DNA of 64,000 nt from Breznakiella homolactica (GCF_016616095.2 NZ_CP067089.2:682001-746000); one strand, 5' to 3'; positions 23,868 to 33,759 are shown, numbered from the stretch's first letter. Numbers and translations: made by a program. Notes: generated from the sequence alone by a model not told the origin.

Positions 23868-25514
23868 TCAGCGGCGGGGCCGCCGTTTCTGTCCGGCCAG
23901 AGAAAGGACAATGTATCCAAAGAGCCCAAGGGCGCACAGCGCCGGCAGCCAGTCGCCCAGGACGGCGTACACCGTGGGATTCCCGGAGATCTGGACCGGT
24001 ACATCCATAGCAAGAAAGCCGGATTCAAAAAGCGGGAGCATACCCAAGATCCCGCCTTCGGCGTCGATAACCGCGGTAACGCCGGAATTGGCGGAGCGGA
24101 CCAGGACCCGGCGGTTTTCCACGGCCCGGAACCGCGCCGCGGCGAAGTGCTGGGTTTCCGCGGATTTCCGCCTTGACCACGAATCGTTGGTCAGGTTTAT
24201 GAGAATGTCCGCGCCGCGTTCAAAAAAGGTTCCGCAGAGCCCGGCAAAGGCGTCCTCAAAACAGATCGGCGTTCCGAAGCGGAGGGTTTTTCCGTCCCCG
24301 CGGGGCAATTCCATGACAACGTATTCAGTGCCCATGGTCCAGCTGCCGTCAAATCCCACAATATCGCGCATGAACCGCTTCATCCACGGGTACTCGATAA
24401 AGGGGACCGCCTCGGCAAAGGGAACGGGATGCTGTTTCGCGTAGGAAAAAAGGATCCCCCCGTCAGGGGATATGAGGACCGCTGAATTGCTCGCTTCGTA
24501 CCGTTCCCAGTTATGAACCACCGGAGCGCCCGTCAGAAGGGGAATACCGGTTTCCGCCAGAAAGGGAAGCAGTGGATTGTCCGGCGGGTTTTTAACGTAA
24601 TAACTCCGGTATTCCTCAAAGGGCCGGCGGAGTACGGATTCGGACCATACTATGAGGGCCGGCCGGGGATAATCCGAGTAATTCCGGAACTGTTCGGTTC
24701 CTTCCCGGCTGAGCCGCACCGCCTCTCCCAGGACGTTCAGTTCGCTCCGGTTCCGGGAATCGGCGTTGTGCTGAACCAGCAGCAGCGGCACATGGCCGCA
24801 CACCGGGGTAGGCCGGGAAAGCCGGTACACGCCGTATATCAGGGTCATGGCCAGAAGTCCGGCGAATACCGCCGCGCCGGGAAGCGCCGGATTCAGGCGG
24901 GAAATCCCCCTGACCCGCAGGCTTTTTCCGTTTTTCACAAACCGTAGTCCGGGCACGCAGAAGACCGCTTCGGCGATAACCGCGGAACTCAGCGCAAGGA
25001 TGAATGAAAGGCCGTACACCCCGGTGATGTCGGCTATCTGGATCATCCGGGGACGGTTGTTCAGCGCGTAGGCAACGAGTCCCCAGGGGAATCCCAGAAA
25101 ACCCACGGATTTGAGCCATTCCCATACGGTCCAGACCGCGGCGGTCAGCAGCGGGCGGAAGGACCGGACGCCGGGCGCAACGGCCCGATTCCCGCCGATT
25201 CGATCCGCTGAAACAAACCGGAGAAAGCCGGCGACCGCCGCGTGGGCTATACCGTATACCAGAGCCGTGGCCCCTACAGTCCAGATCGCGTAGCCCTCAA
25301 AAAATACGAGCCAGTAGCTGGATGCCGTGTGGGAAACAGCGCCGAACATAAAACCCATGAGGGCGGCTTCTCCGTAGGAGCGGCTCAGCCGCAGGGCCGC
25401 AAAATAGGGCGCGAGACAGAAAAAACCGAGCAGGACGCTGCCGTAAAGGGCCCCTTCATTGGGAACCGCCATGGCCAGAAACAGTCCCGATACAATCGCT
25501 GCGCAATATTTCAC
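23868..25514 (-). CDS. lnt: Apolipoprotein N-acyltransferase
   Basis: 548 aa with about six N-terminal helices (~1-240) and a C-terminal nitrilase-type domain (~245-500). The Glu-Lys-Cys triad is visible: Glu in IVWSESVLRRP, Lys in SYAKQHPVPFAE and Cys in TPICFEDAF. It adds the third acyl chain to the N-terminal Cys of lipoproteins at the inner membrane. It starts at GTG 25514 with an AAGGCGGCAG site. It is convergent with, and adjacent to, two lipoprotein genes. Confidence 0.95.
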   Translation of the reverse strand: MKYCAAIVSGLFLAMAVPNEGALYGSVLLGFFCLAPYFAALRLSRSYGEAALMGFMFGAVSHTASSYWLVFFEGYAIWTVGATALVYGIAHAAVAGFLRFVSADRIGGNRAVAPGVRSFRPLLTAAVWTVWEWLKSVGFLGFPWGLVAYALNNRPRMIQIADITGVYGLSFILALSSAVIAEAVFCVPGLRFVKNGKSLRVRGISRLNPALPGAAVFAGLLAMTLIYGVYRLSRPTPVCGHVPLLLVQHNADSRNRSELNVLGEAVRLSREGTEQFRNYSDYPRPALIVWSESVLRRPFEEYRSYYVKNPPDNPLLPFLAETGIPLLTGAPVVHNWERYEASNSAVLISPDGGILFSYAKQHPVPFAEAVPFIEYPWMKRFMRDIVGFDGSWTMGTEYVVMELPRGDGKTLRFGTPICFEDAFAGLCGTFFERGADILINLTNDSWSRRKSAETQHFAAARFRAVENRRVLVRSANSGVTAVIDAEGGILGMLPLFESGFLAMDVPVQISGNPTVYAVLGDWLPALCALGLFGYIVLSLAGQKRRPRR

Positions 25515-25686
25515 CTGCCGCCTTCTTTCCGATTTCCTTTTTTGTGCGGATAATCATGCAAGTATACCAAGCTAAGCGCAAAAACCGCAACTGAATCATA
25601 TTTTTGATTGAATATTACCACATTTTCCTATATTATTAGGACTAACGAAGGGATATTTCCCCAATAATCATAGTGAGGACATACCA

Positions 25687-26844
25687 ATGCAGGACATCGG
25701 TCCCATTCATCGTGCAGAGTACCAATCCGACACAGACCGAACGTCCCCAGTGGTTATTGCCGAAGCCCCCGGAAGAATCCATTACCTTGGTGAACATGGA
25801 GAACCTAAGGCGGGGCTTTTCCTTTCCTCCGCCTTGGACCGGACTGTCCGTGTCGCGGTCAGCCTGCGGAAGGATAATTCCCTCCGTTTTTTTGCCGCCG
25901 ACCTGGGCGAACGCAAACGGACGACCCTGGTCAATCTTAAATACAAGCGGGAAGACCGGTGGGCTAATTTTATCAAAGTCGCGATCCACGGGTTTGCCGA
26001 AAAAGGATACCCCGTAAAGGGGCTCAATTTTACGGTTTCCGGGGATATCCCCCAGCAGGTTGGCCTGGCCAGTTCCTCGGCTATTGAGGTCGCCGCCGCC
26101 GTCGCCCTGCGGGGCTTCTTTTCGGCGAAAATAAACGACCGGGAACTGCTTAATATGCTTACGGTCTCTTCCGAAGCGTTTTTCGGAAAACGCCACAGTC
26201 CCATAGACTATCTGGTGGCGCTGTTTGCCAAAAAAGACCATTTTATGATCCTCGATGAAACAAACCTTGAGGTGAAGCAGATAAAGTCACCCCTGGGGGC
26301 GTACAAAATGCTGCTCATGGATTCCAGGGTTCCCCGGGTCGGTGTGGAAGAGGAGCTGAGTCTCCGGCTCCAGGATATACGGAAGGGTCTCGAGCTTTTA
26401 TCGAATAAAAAGGAAGGCGCCAGCTTCCGGGATTTTGCCACAACGGATATCATTGAATCCATGGGCAACCTTCCCGAGCAGATCCGCCGGCGCTGCCTGC
26501 ATATCGTAACGGAACTTAAACGGGTGGAGGAATCACAGATGGTGCTGAAGAAAGCCGATTTCCCGAACCTCACAAAGATTATTATCCATTCCCATGAGAG
26601 TCTCCGGGACCTGTACGAAGTTTCATGCCCGGAAATCGACTGGCTGGTTAAGCGGGCCCAGGAGATTGACGGTGTCATCGGCTCCCGCATGACCGGGCAG
26701 GGGTTCGGAGGGTGCACGTATACAATTATCAAAGAAAAGGCTATTGATGAATATAAACGCCGGCTAGAAGATTATGAGCGTATTTTCGGGTTCCATCCCC
26801 TGATTTATGATTTTAAACCAGCGGGAGCCGCCCGTGTTCTATGA
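25687..26844 (+). CDS. Galactokinase-like GHMP kinase with altered sugar-binding motif
   Basis: 385 aa with the three GHMP motifs. Motif 1 is APGRIHYLGEHGEPKAG (~28-44), motif 2 is QQVGLASSSAIEVA (phosphate loop, ~120) and motif 3 is GQGFGGCTYTII near the C-terminus. A catalytic Asp is likely in HSPIDYLV (~178). Galactokinases read GEHTDYN at motif 1, where the Asp binds the sugar; here it is GEHGEPK, so the substrate may not be galactose. GTGAGG lies upstream of the ATG. It heads an apparent operon with surE, a TPR protein, an NHL/VWA-like protein and a hybrid histidine kinase; surE starts 7 nt after its stop. Confidence 0.85.
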   Translation: MQDIGPIHRAEYQSDTDRTSPVVIAEAPGRIHYLGEHGEPKAGLFLSSALDRTVRVAVSLRKDNSLRFFAADLGERKRTTLVNLKYKREDRWANFIKVAIHGFAEKGYPVKGLNFTVSGDIPQQVGLASSSAIEVAAAVALRGFFSAKINDRELLNMLTVSSEAFFGKRHSPIDYLVALFAKKDHFMILDETNLEVKQIKSPLGAYKMLLMDSRVPRVGVEEELSLRLQDIRKGLELLSNKKEGASFRDFATTDIIESMGNLPEQIRRRCLHIVTELKRVEESQMVLKKADFPNLTKIIIHSHESLRDLYEVSCPEIDWLVKRAQEIDGVIGSRMTGQGFGGCTYTIIKEKAIDEYKRRLEDYERIFGFHPLIYDFKPAGAARVL

Positions 26845-26850
26845 GGTTCC

Positions 26851-27633
26851 ATGAAAATTGTATTGACCAATGACGACGGCATTGACTGTGCCGGTCTTAT
26901 AAAACTTGCCGAAGCACTAGAGGCCCGCGGCGGCCATGAGATTTATATCTGCGCTCCCGAATCGAACCGTTCCGGGGTTTCCCATTCCCTCAGCCTCAGA
27001 GGGCCGGTACGTATTGACCGGCGTTCCTCTTCGGTCTGGACCTGTTCGGGAACCCCCGCGGACTGTGTCATGGTGGCGACCCTCGGGGGACTTCCCTTTG
27101 TACCGGATCTCATTGTTTCCGGTATCAACGCCGGCCCCAATGTGGGCACCGATATTATCTATTCCGGAACCGCCGCCGCCGCGCGGCAGGCGGCGCTCCA
27201 TGATATACCGGGAATCGCCCTGTCCCTCTGCGCCGGCGGTGATTTCCACTGGGACATGGCCGCGGAATTCTGCGCCGGTCATCTGGATGATTTTTTTGAT
27301 CTCTGGGTAGAGGATACTTTTATAAATGTGAATATACCCAACAGTCCTTCCGGTCCTCTGGGTATTGAAGTTACCTATCCCTCCCGCCGGCGGTACAACG
27401 ATACCCTGGCGGTATTCAACGCTCCCGACAAAAAGGCGTATTACTTTGTCGAAACCGGTACTATTGATACGGAACCGGAAGAGGGGTCGGACTGGGATGC
27501 GGTTAAGCGGAACATGGCATCGGTTAGTCCCGTGTTTATCCATCCCGTGGTACGCCGGGATATCTGCGGCGGCGTCCCGGACCACAGTTCCGCCGCCCCC
27601 AGGCCGGGAACCGCCCGCCTCATGCAGAGGTAG
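26851..27633 (+). CDS. surE: 5'/3'-nucleotidase SurE
   Basis: 260 aa with all SurE landmarks: TNDDGID (metal-binding Asp8/Asp9), APESNRSGVSHSLSL (phosphate-binding Ser), CSGTPADCVMV and SGINAGPNVGTDIIYSGTAA. It dephosphorylates nucleoside monophosphates and related phosphates in the cytoplasm. It sits 7 nt after the GHMP kinase and 2 nt before the TPR gene, so the three are co-transcribed. Confidence 0.96.
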   Translation: MKIVLTNDDGIDCAGLIKLAEALEARGGHEIYICAPESNRSGVSHSLSLRGPVRIDRRSSSVWTCSGTPADCVMVATLGGLPFVPDLIVSGINAGPNVGTDIIYSGTAAAARQAALHDIPGIALSLCAGGDFHWDMAAEFCAGHLDDFFDLWVEDTFINVNIPNSPSGPLGIEVTYPSRRRYNDTLAVFNAPDKKAYYFVETGTIDTEPEEGSDWDAVKRNMASVSPVFIHPVVRRDICGGVPDHSSAAPRPGTARLMQR

Positions 27634-27635
27634 CC

Positions 27636-28316
27636 ATGGCCGCGACACTTCAGGAAGGAATCCGGCTGTTCCGCTTAAAACGGTGGGAACTGGCCCTCCA
27701 GGAACTGCTCCAGGTTGACGCGGATTATTTTACCCCTGACCAGAATACCGAACTGGCGTATTATCTCGGCCTCTGCTATACAAAGCTCGAACGCTTTGAC
27801 GATGCCCTCCTGTACCTTGAACAGGTGGTGACCTCCGGTTCTGATCCGCTCCGGGCGTACCAGTGCCGTATGACTCTGGCGTACATCTATACCATTACCG
27901 GCCGTTCGAAGCTCGCGGAATTCGAGCTGAACCATCTGATGAAGAACGGCTTTGAGTCGATACAGATCTATACAACCCTGGGATACGCCGCCTGGTCCCA
28001 GAAACAGTTCGACAAAGCCGTGGAGTATTACCGGAAAGCCCTGGAAATGGATGACACCAACGCCACGGCTCTGAACGGACTGGGTTTTATCCTGGCGGAT
28101 ACGGATATGGATCCCGTGCGGGGGCTCATATACTGCAAAAAAGCGGTGGACAAAAAACCCCAGAACGCGGCGTACCTGGATTCCCTGGGCTGGGCGTATT
28201 ACAAGAACGGCGAGCTTATTGAAGCCCGGACGTGGCTGCGCAAGGCCTATGATATTGCGCCGTACCAGGAAGAAATCCGGAAGCATATGCGGGTTATTGT
28301 CGGAGAATCGTCATGA
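27636..28316 (+). CDS. Tetratricopeptide-repeat protein
   Basis: 226 aa, no signal peptide. About five TPR units are visible, for example NTELAYYLGLCYTKLERFDD, VEYYRKALEMDDTNATALNG and AAYLDSLGWAYYKNGELIEA. It is probably a cytoplasmic scaffold or adaptor. The stop codon overlaps the start of the next gene (ATGA). Its partner may be the secreted NHL protein's biogenesis or the kinase downstream, but this is a guess from position only. Confidence 0.88.
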   Translation: MAATLQEGIRLFRLKRWELALQELLQVDADYFTPDQNTELAYYLGLCYTKLERFDDALLYLEQVVTSGSDPLRAYQCRMTLAYIYTITGRSKLAEFELNHLMKNGFESIQIYTTLGYAAWSQKQFDKAVEYYRKALEMDDTNATALNGLGFILADTDMDPVRGLIYCKKAVDKKPQNAAYLDSLGWAYYKNGELIEARTWLRKAYDIAPYQEEIRKHMRVIVGESS

Positions 28317-30373
28317 GAATCCTTCCCGGGCGCTGCCTTTTTATTGCCCTGGCCGTTGCCTTTTTTATCGCACCCTATGTACACGGCCAGCAGACTGCCG
28401 GACCGTCGGGAACCGACCGGAACGCGGTCTTCGCCCGGGAGGAATTCAGGCTCGGCGTCCAGGCATACAACCGGTTTTCATTTAATGAGGCGATCCTTTC
28501 CTTTGAGCGGGCCCTCTCTTTCCGGCCCGGCGAACCGCTGATACTGGACTGGCTGGGCCGGGCTTATTACCGTTCCGGCATGGAGGATACGGCCCTCAGG
28601 CAATGGCAGGCCGCCCTGGAATTCTACGAACGGGGGAGCAATGAAGCGCTCCTGCTTGCAAGCCGGATTGAGACCGTCTGGAACCGGAGAAGCCTGTTCC
28701 CCGACCTCGATGAAAATGCCCGGTATGTCGATGCGGGACGGTACCCCGGGCGGTACGACGATCTTACCGTATACCGGCAGCCCACCGCGGTTCTTCCCCT
28801 GGAGGACGGTTCCGCCTGGGTCGTTGCCTTCGGATCAAATGAAATAGTCAGAATTGACGTAAACGGTATAATCCGCCAGCGCCAGAGAGGCCCGCTCAAC
28901 GGTTTCGACCGTCCCTATGACATTGTCCGGGGACCCGACGGGCGGCTGTATGTTTCCGAATACCACGGCGGCCGGGTGAGTATCCTCAGCAGCCGCGGTG
29001 AATGGCAGGGATACATAGGCTCCAAGGGCCGCGGGGACGGTCAATTCGTGGGACCCCAGAACATGGCGGTGGATGAGGACGGCTATCTCTATGTGGTGGA
29101 TTACGGCAACCGCCGGGTTTCGAAATTCGACGCCGACGGAACCTACCTGCTGTCCTTCGGCGGAAAAACCGGAACCTTTCCCGGATTCACGTCCCCCACG
29201 GGCATCGCCGCGGGAAACGGCAGCGTGTATGTGGCGGACAGCGTAAACCGGACCGTATACCGGTTCGACCGGAACGGTTCCTATCTGGGAATCACCCTCA
29301 GTGAAGGCCTTCAGGGGCCGGAAAGCCTCAGGTTTACCTCCGACGGCAGGCTTCTCGCGGCGGATACCAACCGGGTGGTTATCATCGATCCCCAGTCCGC
29401 GGTTGTCCATGAACTGGGGGTGGTGGGAAATTCCCGGGTGCGGCTCGTCGGCGCCGATGTGGACCGGAACGGAAATATCCTGGCGGTAAACTTCCAGGCC
29501 GATGAAATTTCCGTTATGACCCGGCTGGATGATATGGCCGCCGGATTGTTCGTTCAGATTGAACGGATCGTTTCGGATAATTTCCCCGAAGTAACCCTGG
29601 AACTGCAGGTGCAGGACCGGCAGCGGCGGCCCATAGTCGGGCTGGACGGCCGCAATTTCCTGCTCAGCGAAGAAGGCCGGGCCGCGGGTGAACAGAGTTT
29701 CCTCGGCGCGGCGTATCTGTCCGACAGAACGGATATTTCCCTGCTGATAGAACGGTCGCCCCAGACCGCGGGATTCCGGAATGATCTTGCGGTGGCCGCC
29801 CGGGACGCCGCAGCCGCTTCGGGCCGGGTCGTCTCGGTGGTCTCCGCCGGGGAGCAGCCGTTTCTCGAACGGAGCGCCGACGCCGCGCAGCTCGACCGGG
29901 CCGCCCGGGGAACGGATTCGCAGTACAGTCCCCGGTGGCGGTTTGATCTTGGCCTCAGGCTTGCGGCCACCGATCTGCTGCCGGGAGAAAAAAAACGGGC
30001 TGTGGTTTTTTTAACCTCCGGAGCCCTCAACGAGCTCTCCTTTTCGCAGTACAGCCTTTCCGAACTGGCTGCGTACCTTGCCAATAATGGAATTGTCTTT
30101 TACGCGGTCATAATCGGGAATGCTTCGCCTTCCCGGGAGGTTGAATACCTTTGCAGCCAGACAGGAGGCAGCGTCCTTCCGTTATACAGACCAGCGGGCA
30201 TCGGCCCGGTTATTGAAGGGCTGAAGGAAAAGCCGAACGGAACCTATATACTCCGGTACCGTTCGGGGCTTCCGACGGATTTCGGCAGGGCTTATCTTCC
30301 CGTAGAAGCGGAGGTATATCTTCTCGAACGGTCGGGACGGGACGGGACGGGATACTTCCCTCCGCTTGAATAA
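28313..30373 (+). CDS. Secreted protein with TPR-like, NHL-propeller and VWA-like domains
   Basis: 686 aa. A signal peptide (~1-26) is followed by a TPR-like helical pair (~35-105: LGVQAYNRFSFNEAILSFER). Next comes a six-bladed NHL-type propeller (~140-405) with repeats such as RPYDIVRGPDGRLYVSEYHG, NMAVDEDGYLYVVDYGNRRV and SPTGIAAGNGSVYVADSVNR. A C-terminal region (~430-680) resembles a von Willebrand A fold: ISLLIERSPQ, AVVFLTSGALNELSF, IVFYAVIIGN. The first strand lacks a full DxSxS metal site (LIERS), so it may be degenerate. It overlaps the TPR gene by 4 nt and likely acts in the periplasm. Confidence 0.82.
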   Translation: MRILPGRCLFIALAVAFFIAPYVHGQQTAGPSGTDRNAVFAREEFRLGVQAYNRFSFNEAILSFERALSFRPGEPLILDWLGRAYYRSGMEDTALRQWQAALEFYERGSNEALLLASRIETVWNRRSLFPDLDENARYVDAGRYPGRYDDLTVYRQPTAVLPLEDGSAWVVAFGSNEIVRIDVNGIIRQRQRGPLNGFDRPYDIVRGPDGRLYVSEYHGGRVSILSSRGEWQGYIGSKGRGDGQFVGPQNMAVDEDGYLYVVDYGNRRVSKFDADGTYLLSFGGKTGTFPGFTSPTGIAAGNGSVYVADSVNRTVYRFDRNGSYLGITLSEGLQGPESLRFTSDGRLLAADTNRVVIIDPQSAVVHELGVVGNSRVRLVGADVDRNGNILAVNFQADEISVMTRLDDMAAGLFVQIERIVSDNFPEVTLELQVQDRQRRPIVGLDGRNFLLSEEGRAAGEQSFLGAAYLSDRTDISLLIERSPQTAGFRNDLAVAARDAAAASGRVVSVVSAGEQPFLERSADAAQLDRAARGTDSQYSPRWRFDLGLRLAATDLLPGEKKRAVVFLTSGALNELSFSQYSLSELAAYLANNGIVFYAVIIGNASPSREVEYLCSQTGGSVLPLYRPAGIGPVIEGLKEKPNGTYILRYRSGLPTDFGRAYLPVEAEVYLLERSGRDGTGYFPPLE

Positions 30374-30438
30374 AACACATGCCCCGGCTGGTATCGGAAC
30401 GAGCCGGGATATACAAATCAGACACCGCCGGGTTGGAA

Positions 30439-32565
30439 ATGACAAGACTGAAAACGCTGATACGGGCAAATTACCAGCAGCTGCTGTTCGTTTTTCTCGC
30501 CTTTCTTACCATGGTTCTGGTCAGTTACGTGTATGTAAGCGGCATAGTCCGGAATCTCACCGCTACCATCGGCGAAGAGATTATGAACACCACCCAGGTT
30601 GCGGTATCGGTTAACCTTTTTGAAACCGAAATGGTTTTTGCCAATGTTTCCCAAACTGTGGAAAGCATGCTTATTTCGGAAAAAACAAACCAGGAAATAC
30701 TGGACTTCCTGACGTACATTAATGAGTATTTCAATAATGATTCCTCATTGATGCCCGATTTTATGAAGATATACGGATATATCAGGGATGAATTTCTCGA
30801 CGGGTCGGGGTGGATTCCTCCGGACGGCTACAGTCCCCCGGACCGGCCCTGGTATATCGGCGCATATAAAATGCCCGGGGATATATATTTTTCGGAACCC
30901 TATCTTGACGCGGAAACCGGCGGAATATGCATTTCCTTCTCAAAAAGCGTGGCGGATAAAAACGGCGTTTTCCAGGGAATACTGGCGATAGACCTAAAAC
31001 TGTCCCGGATCACGGATTATGTAAGCAGCCAGCAGATTGCCAATGGCGGTTACGGTGTCCTGCTCAGTGATACCCTGCAGTTTACCGCCCATCGGAACGA
31101 TGGTTTTGTGGGAACCAATATCTTCAGCGCCGGCGGGGACTACCCCAAACTGGCGGCCATGATAGAGTCGGGACAGAAGATTTCGGCGGTCCGGTTTATG
31201 GATTATGACGGGACCGACAGCGTCGCGTTTTTCAGAACGATTTTTAACGGATGGCATATCGGGGTAATCATACCCCGCCAGAATTACTACCAGGAAGTAC
31301 ACCGTCTGGGCATTGTCCTCTCGGTGGTTGGTTTCGTTCTTATGGTGGTATTAAGCGGCATCCTCGTCAGAACCCGGGCCCAGAAAATCCGATCCGATGA
31401 GGAAAACAAGAGCAAAAGCAATTTCCTGGCGAGGATGAGCCATGAAATGCGGACGCCCATGAACGCAATCATCGGGATGACCACCATCGCCCGGAATACC
31501 GATGATCTTGAAAAAATACAGTACTGCCTCGGGAAAATAAGCGACGCGTCGGGCCATCTGCTGGGGGTAATCAACGATGTTCTGGATATGTCGAAAATCG
31601 AGGCCGGTAAATTCGAACTCTCCGAAACGGAATTCCCCCTTGAGGATGTAATCCGCCAGGTAGTCGGCCTCAATGTTTTTAAAATGGATGAAAAGCACCA
31701 GCGCTTTACCCTGAATATGGATGACCGGGTGCCGCGGATTGTGACCGCCGACCGCCAGGCTCTGGCGCAGGTCATTACCAATCTTCTGTCCAACGCGAAT
31801 AAGTTTACCCCCGAAGGCGGGGATATCCGGCTCGATGTATCCCTTAACGAAATAAACGGCAGTCAGTGCATCCTGCAGATCGAGGTTTCGGATACCGGTA
31901 TCGGTATTTCCGCGGACCAGCAGGACCGGCTCTTCCATTCCTTTGAACAGGCGGACGGCAGTATTTCGCGGCAGTACGGCGGAACCGGCCTTGGGCTGGC
32001 AATCTCCCGGAAAATTGTGGAACAGATGGGCGGGAAAATCTGGGTTGAATCCGAGCCGGACAGAGGGTCCCGGTTTGCCTTTACGGTAAAGCTTGGCATC
32101 CCGGCGCCGGAACCAGGGGTTACGGAAACCAACGCCGTTCCCACGGAAGGGGACAGCGGCGGCGTCCCGGATTTCCGGGGAAAACGGATTCTCCTGGCGG
32201 AGGATGTGGAAATCAACCGGGAAATTCTGTCGGCCCTCCTGGACGGGACCGGCGTCTCCATAGACTGCGCCGTAAACGGGAAGGAAGCCTGCGACATGTT
32301 TGCCGCCGCCCAGGGGAGCTATGATTTGATTTTTATGGATATTCACATGCCCCTGGTTGACGGATATGAAGCAACCCGGAGTATCCGGAAAATGGATGTC
32401 CCCGGCGCAAAATCCGTGCCCATCATTGCCATGACCGCCAATGTCTTCCGGGAGGATATCGAAAAATCCCTGTCGGTCGGGATGAACGGCCATATTGGAA
32501 AACCCATCGAAATCAGCGAAGTCCTGGAAATAATGAACAAATTTCTCTTCCCTGACCGGTCCTGA
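30439..32565 (+). CDS. Hybrid sensor histidine kinase/response regulator
   Basis: About 708 aa. A helix (~13-35) is followed by an extracytoplasmic double-Cache sensor (~40-285, with WYIGAYKMPGDIYFSEPYLD and NGWHIGVIIPRQNYYQ) and a second helix (~295-315). The HisKA domain has phospho-acceptor His ~335 in MSHEMRTPMNAI. The ATPase domain follows with NLLSNANKFTPEGG, VSDTGIGIS and GGTGLGLAIS. The REC domain has phospho-acceptor Asp ~634 in LIFMDIHMPLVDGYEA and ends with HIGKPIE. The frame is open from ATG 30379, 6 nt after the previous stop, but 30439 fits the helix position better; neither has a strong ribosome site. No separate response regulator is nearby. Confidence 0.92.
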   Translation: MTRLKTLIRANYQQLLFVFLAFLTMVLVSYVYVSGIVRNLTATIGEEIMNTTQVAVSVNLFETEMVFANVSQTVESMLISEKTNQEILDFLTYINEYFNNDSSLMPDFMKIYGYIRDEFLDGSGWIPPDGYSPPDRPWYIGAYKMPGDIYFSEPYLDAETGGICISFSKSVADKNGVFQGILAIDLKLSRITDYVSSQQIANGGYGVLLSDTLQFTAHRNDGFVGTNIFSAGGDYPKLAAMIESGQKISAVRFMDYDGTDSVAFFRTIFNGWHIGVIIPRQNYYQEVHRLGIVLSVVGFVLMVVLSGILVRTRAQKIRSDEENKSKSNFLARMSHEMRTPMNAIIGMTTIARNTDDLEKIQYCLGKISDASGHLLGVINDVLDMSKIEAGKFELSETEFPLEDVIRQVVGLNVFKMDEKHQRFTLNMDDRVPRIVTADRQALAQVITNLLSNANKFTPEGGDIRLDVSLNEINGSQCILQIEVSDTGIGISADQQDRLFHSFEQADGSISRQYGGTGLGLAISRKIVEQMGGKIWVESEPDRGSRFAFTVKLGIPAPEPGVTETNAVPTEGDSGGVPDFRGKRILLAEDVEINREILSALLDGTGVSIDCAVNGKEACDMFAAAQGSYDLIFMDIHMPLVDGYEATRSIRKMDVPGAKSVPIIAMTANVFREDIEKSLSVGMNGHIGKPIEISEVLEIMNKFLFPDRS

Positions 32566-32580
32566 TTCCGCCTCCGCCGG

Positions 32581-33747
32581 TTATTCAGGGAAAGCGCATT
32601 TTTCTTCGGTGGTTTCCCTGACCGCCTCGTCCATCAGGTCTGCGAGTTCAAGGGATTCGTAAATCCGGTTCGCCTCAGCCGGTTCGCCGCGGATGATCGG
32701 GTGGGGCGGGCTGAACAGGACGCAGCAGTCTTCGTAGGGCAGTATGGATGTGTCATAGGTACCGATTCTTTTTGCCGTCCGGATGATATCGTCCTTTTCA
32801 ATGCCGATGAGCGGACGCAGTACCGGAAGGGTAATCCTGCTTTGGGTGCATGAAATATTCTCAACCGTCTGGCTCGCCACCTGGCTGAGGCTCTCCCCGG
32901 TGATCAGGCATTTTGCCTTCCGCCGGAAGGCGATACGCTGGGCGCATTCCATCATAGCCATACGGAGCAGGACGGTGGTCCATTCCATGGGGGCCCGTTC
33001 CTTTATCCTCATCTGAACCGCCGTAAAGCCGACGGTATGGAGCCTGATACCCATGGTATAGGCTCCGACGGTCTCCGCCAGGCTGACAACCTTCTGCCTG
33101 GCCTCGTCGGACGTATAGGGATAGGCGTGAAAATATACCGCGTCGATATGCATTCCCCGGCCGGCCATCATATAACCCGCCACCGGAGAATCAATACCCC
33201 CGGAAAGCAGAAGCAGTCCTCTCCCCGCGGTTCCCACCGGAAGTCCCCGCTGGCCCTTGCGGGCCATGCTGTAAATATACGCTTTTTCCCGGATTTCCAC
33301 CTGGATAACCGCGTCGGGGCTGTGGACATCCACCGTAAGCCCGGGGAACTGTTCCAGTATCAGACTGCCCGCTTCGCTCCGTATTTCATAAGAATTAAGG
33401 GGGAAGCCCTTGTCGGTTCTCCGGGCTTCCACTTTGAAGGTCCTCAGTCCGTTTTCACGCAGAAGGGCTGCTTCTTCGATACAGGCATCGAAAACCGCCT
33501 GTGGGATCTTTTTGCAGTCCCGGGTTTTTGCCCAGCCGGCGATGCCGAAGAGGCGGTCCAGGACAGTTTCTACCGGTATTTCCGCGCTTTCATCGCAGGT
33601 AACGTAAAACCGGCCCGCGGTGGTCTGTATGGACGCGCCGGTTCCCCGGAGCCGCTGGGCAAGATTGCGTCTGAGAATACGTTCAAACTCACGGCGGTTC
33701 CCGCCCTTAAGGGTAAGTTCGCCAAGTTTCAGCAGGTATACGGCCAT
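32581..33747 (-). CDS. thiI: tRNA 4-thiouridine synthetase ThiI
   Basis: 388 aa. An N-terminal ferredoxin-like/THUMP region (~1-165) precedes the PP-loop domain with LLLSGGIDSPVAGYM (~180) and LITGESLSQVASQT. PYEDCCVLFSPPHP near residue 345 carries the Cys that forms a disulfide/persulfide during sulfur transfer. It lacks the C-terminal rhodanese domain seen in E. coli, as in Bacillus-type ThiI, so it needs sulfur from a dedicated cysteine desulfurase. That enzyme is encoded 12 nt upstream. CAGGAAAA precedes the ATG. Confidence 0.96.
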   Translation of the reverse strand: MAVYLLKLGELTLKGGNRREFERILRRNLAQRLRGTGASIQTTAGRFYVTCDESAEIPVETVLDRLFGIAGWAKTRDCKKIPQAVFDACIEEAALLRENGLRTFKVEARRTDKGFPLNSYEIRSEAGSLILEQFPGLTVDVHSPDAVIQVEIREKAYIYSMARKGQRGLPVGTAGRGLLLLSGGIDSPVAGYMMAGRGMHIDAVYFHAYPYTSDEARQKVVSLAETVGAYTMGIRLHTVGFTAVQMRIKERAPMEWTTVLLRMAMMECAQRIAFRRKAKCLITGESLSQVASQTVENISCTQSRITLPVLRPLIGIEKDDIIRTAKRIGTYDTSILPYEDCCVLFSPPHPIIRGEPAEANRIYESLELADLMDEAVRETTEEKCAFPE

Positions 33748-33759
33748 AAAATTTTCCTG

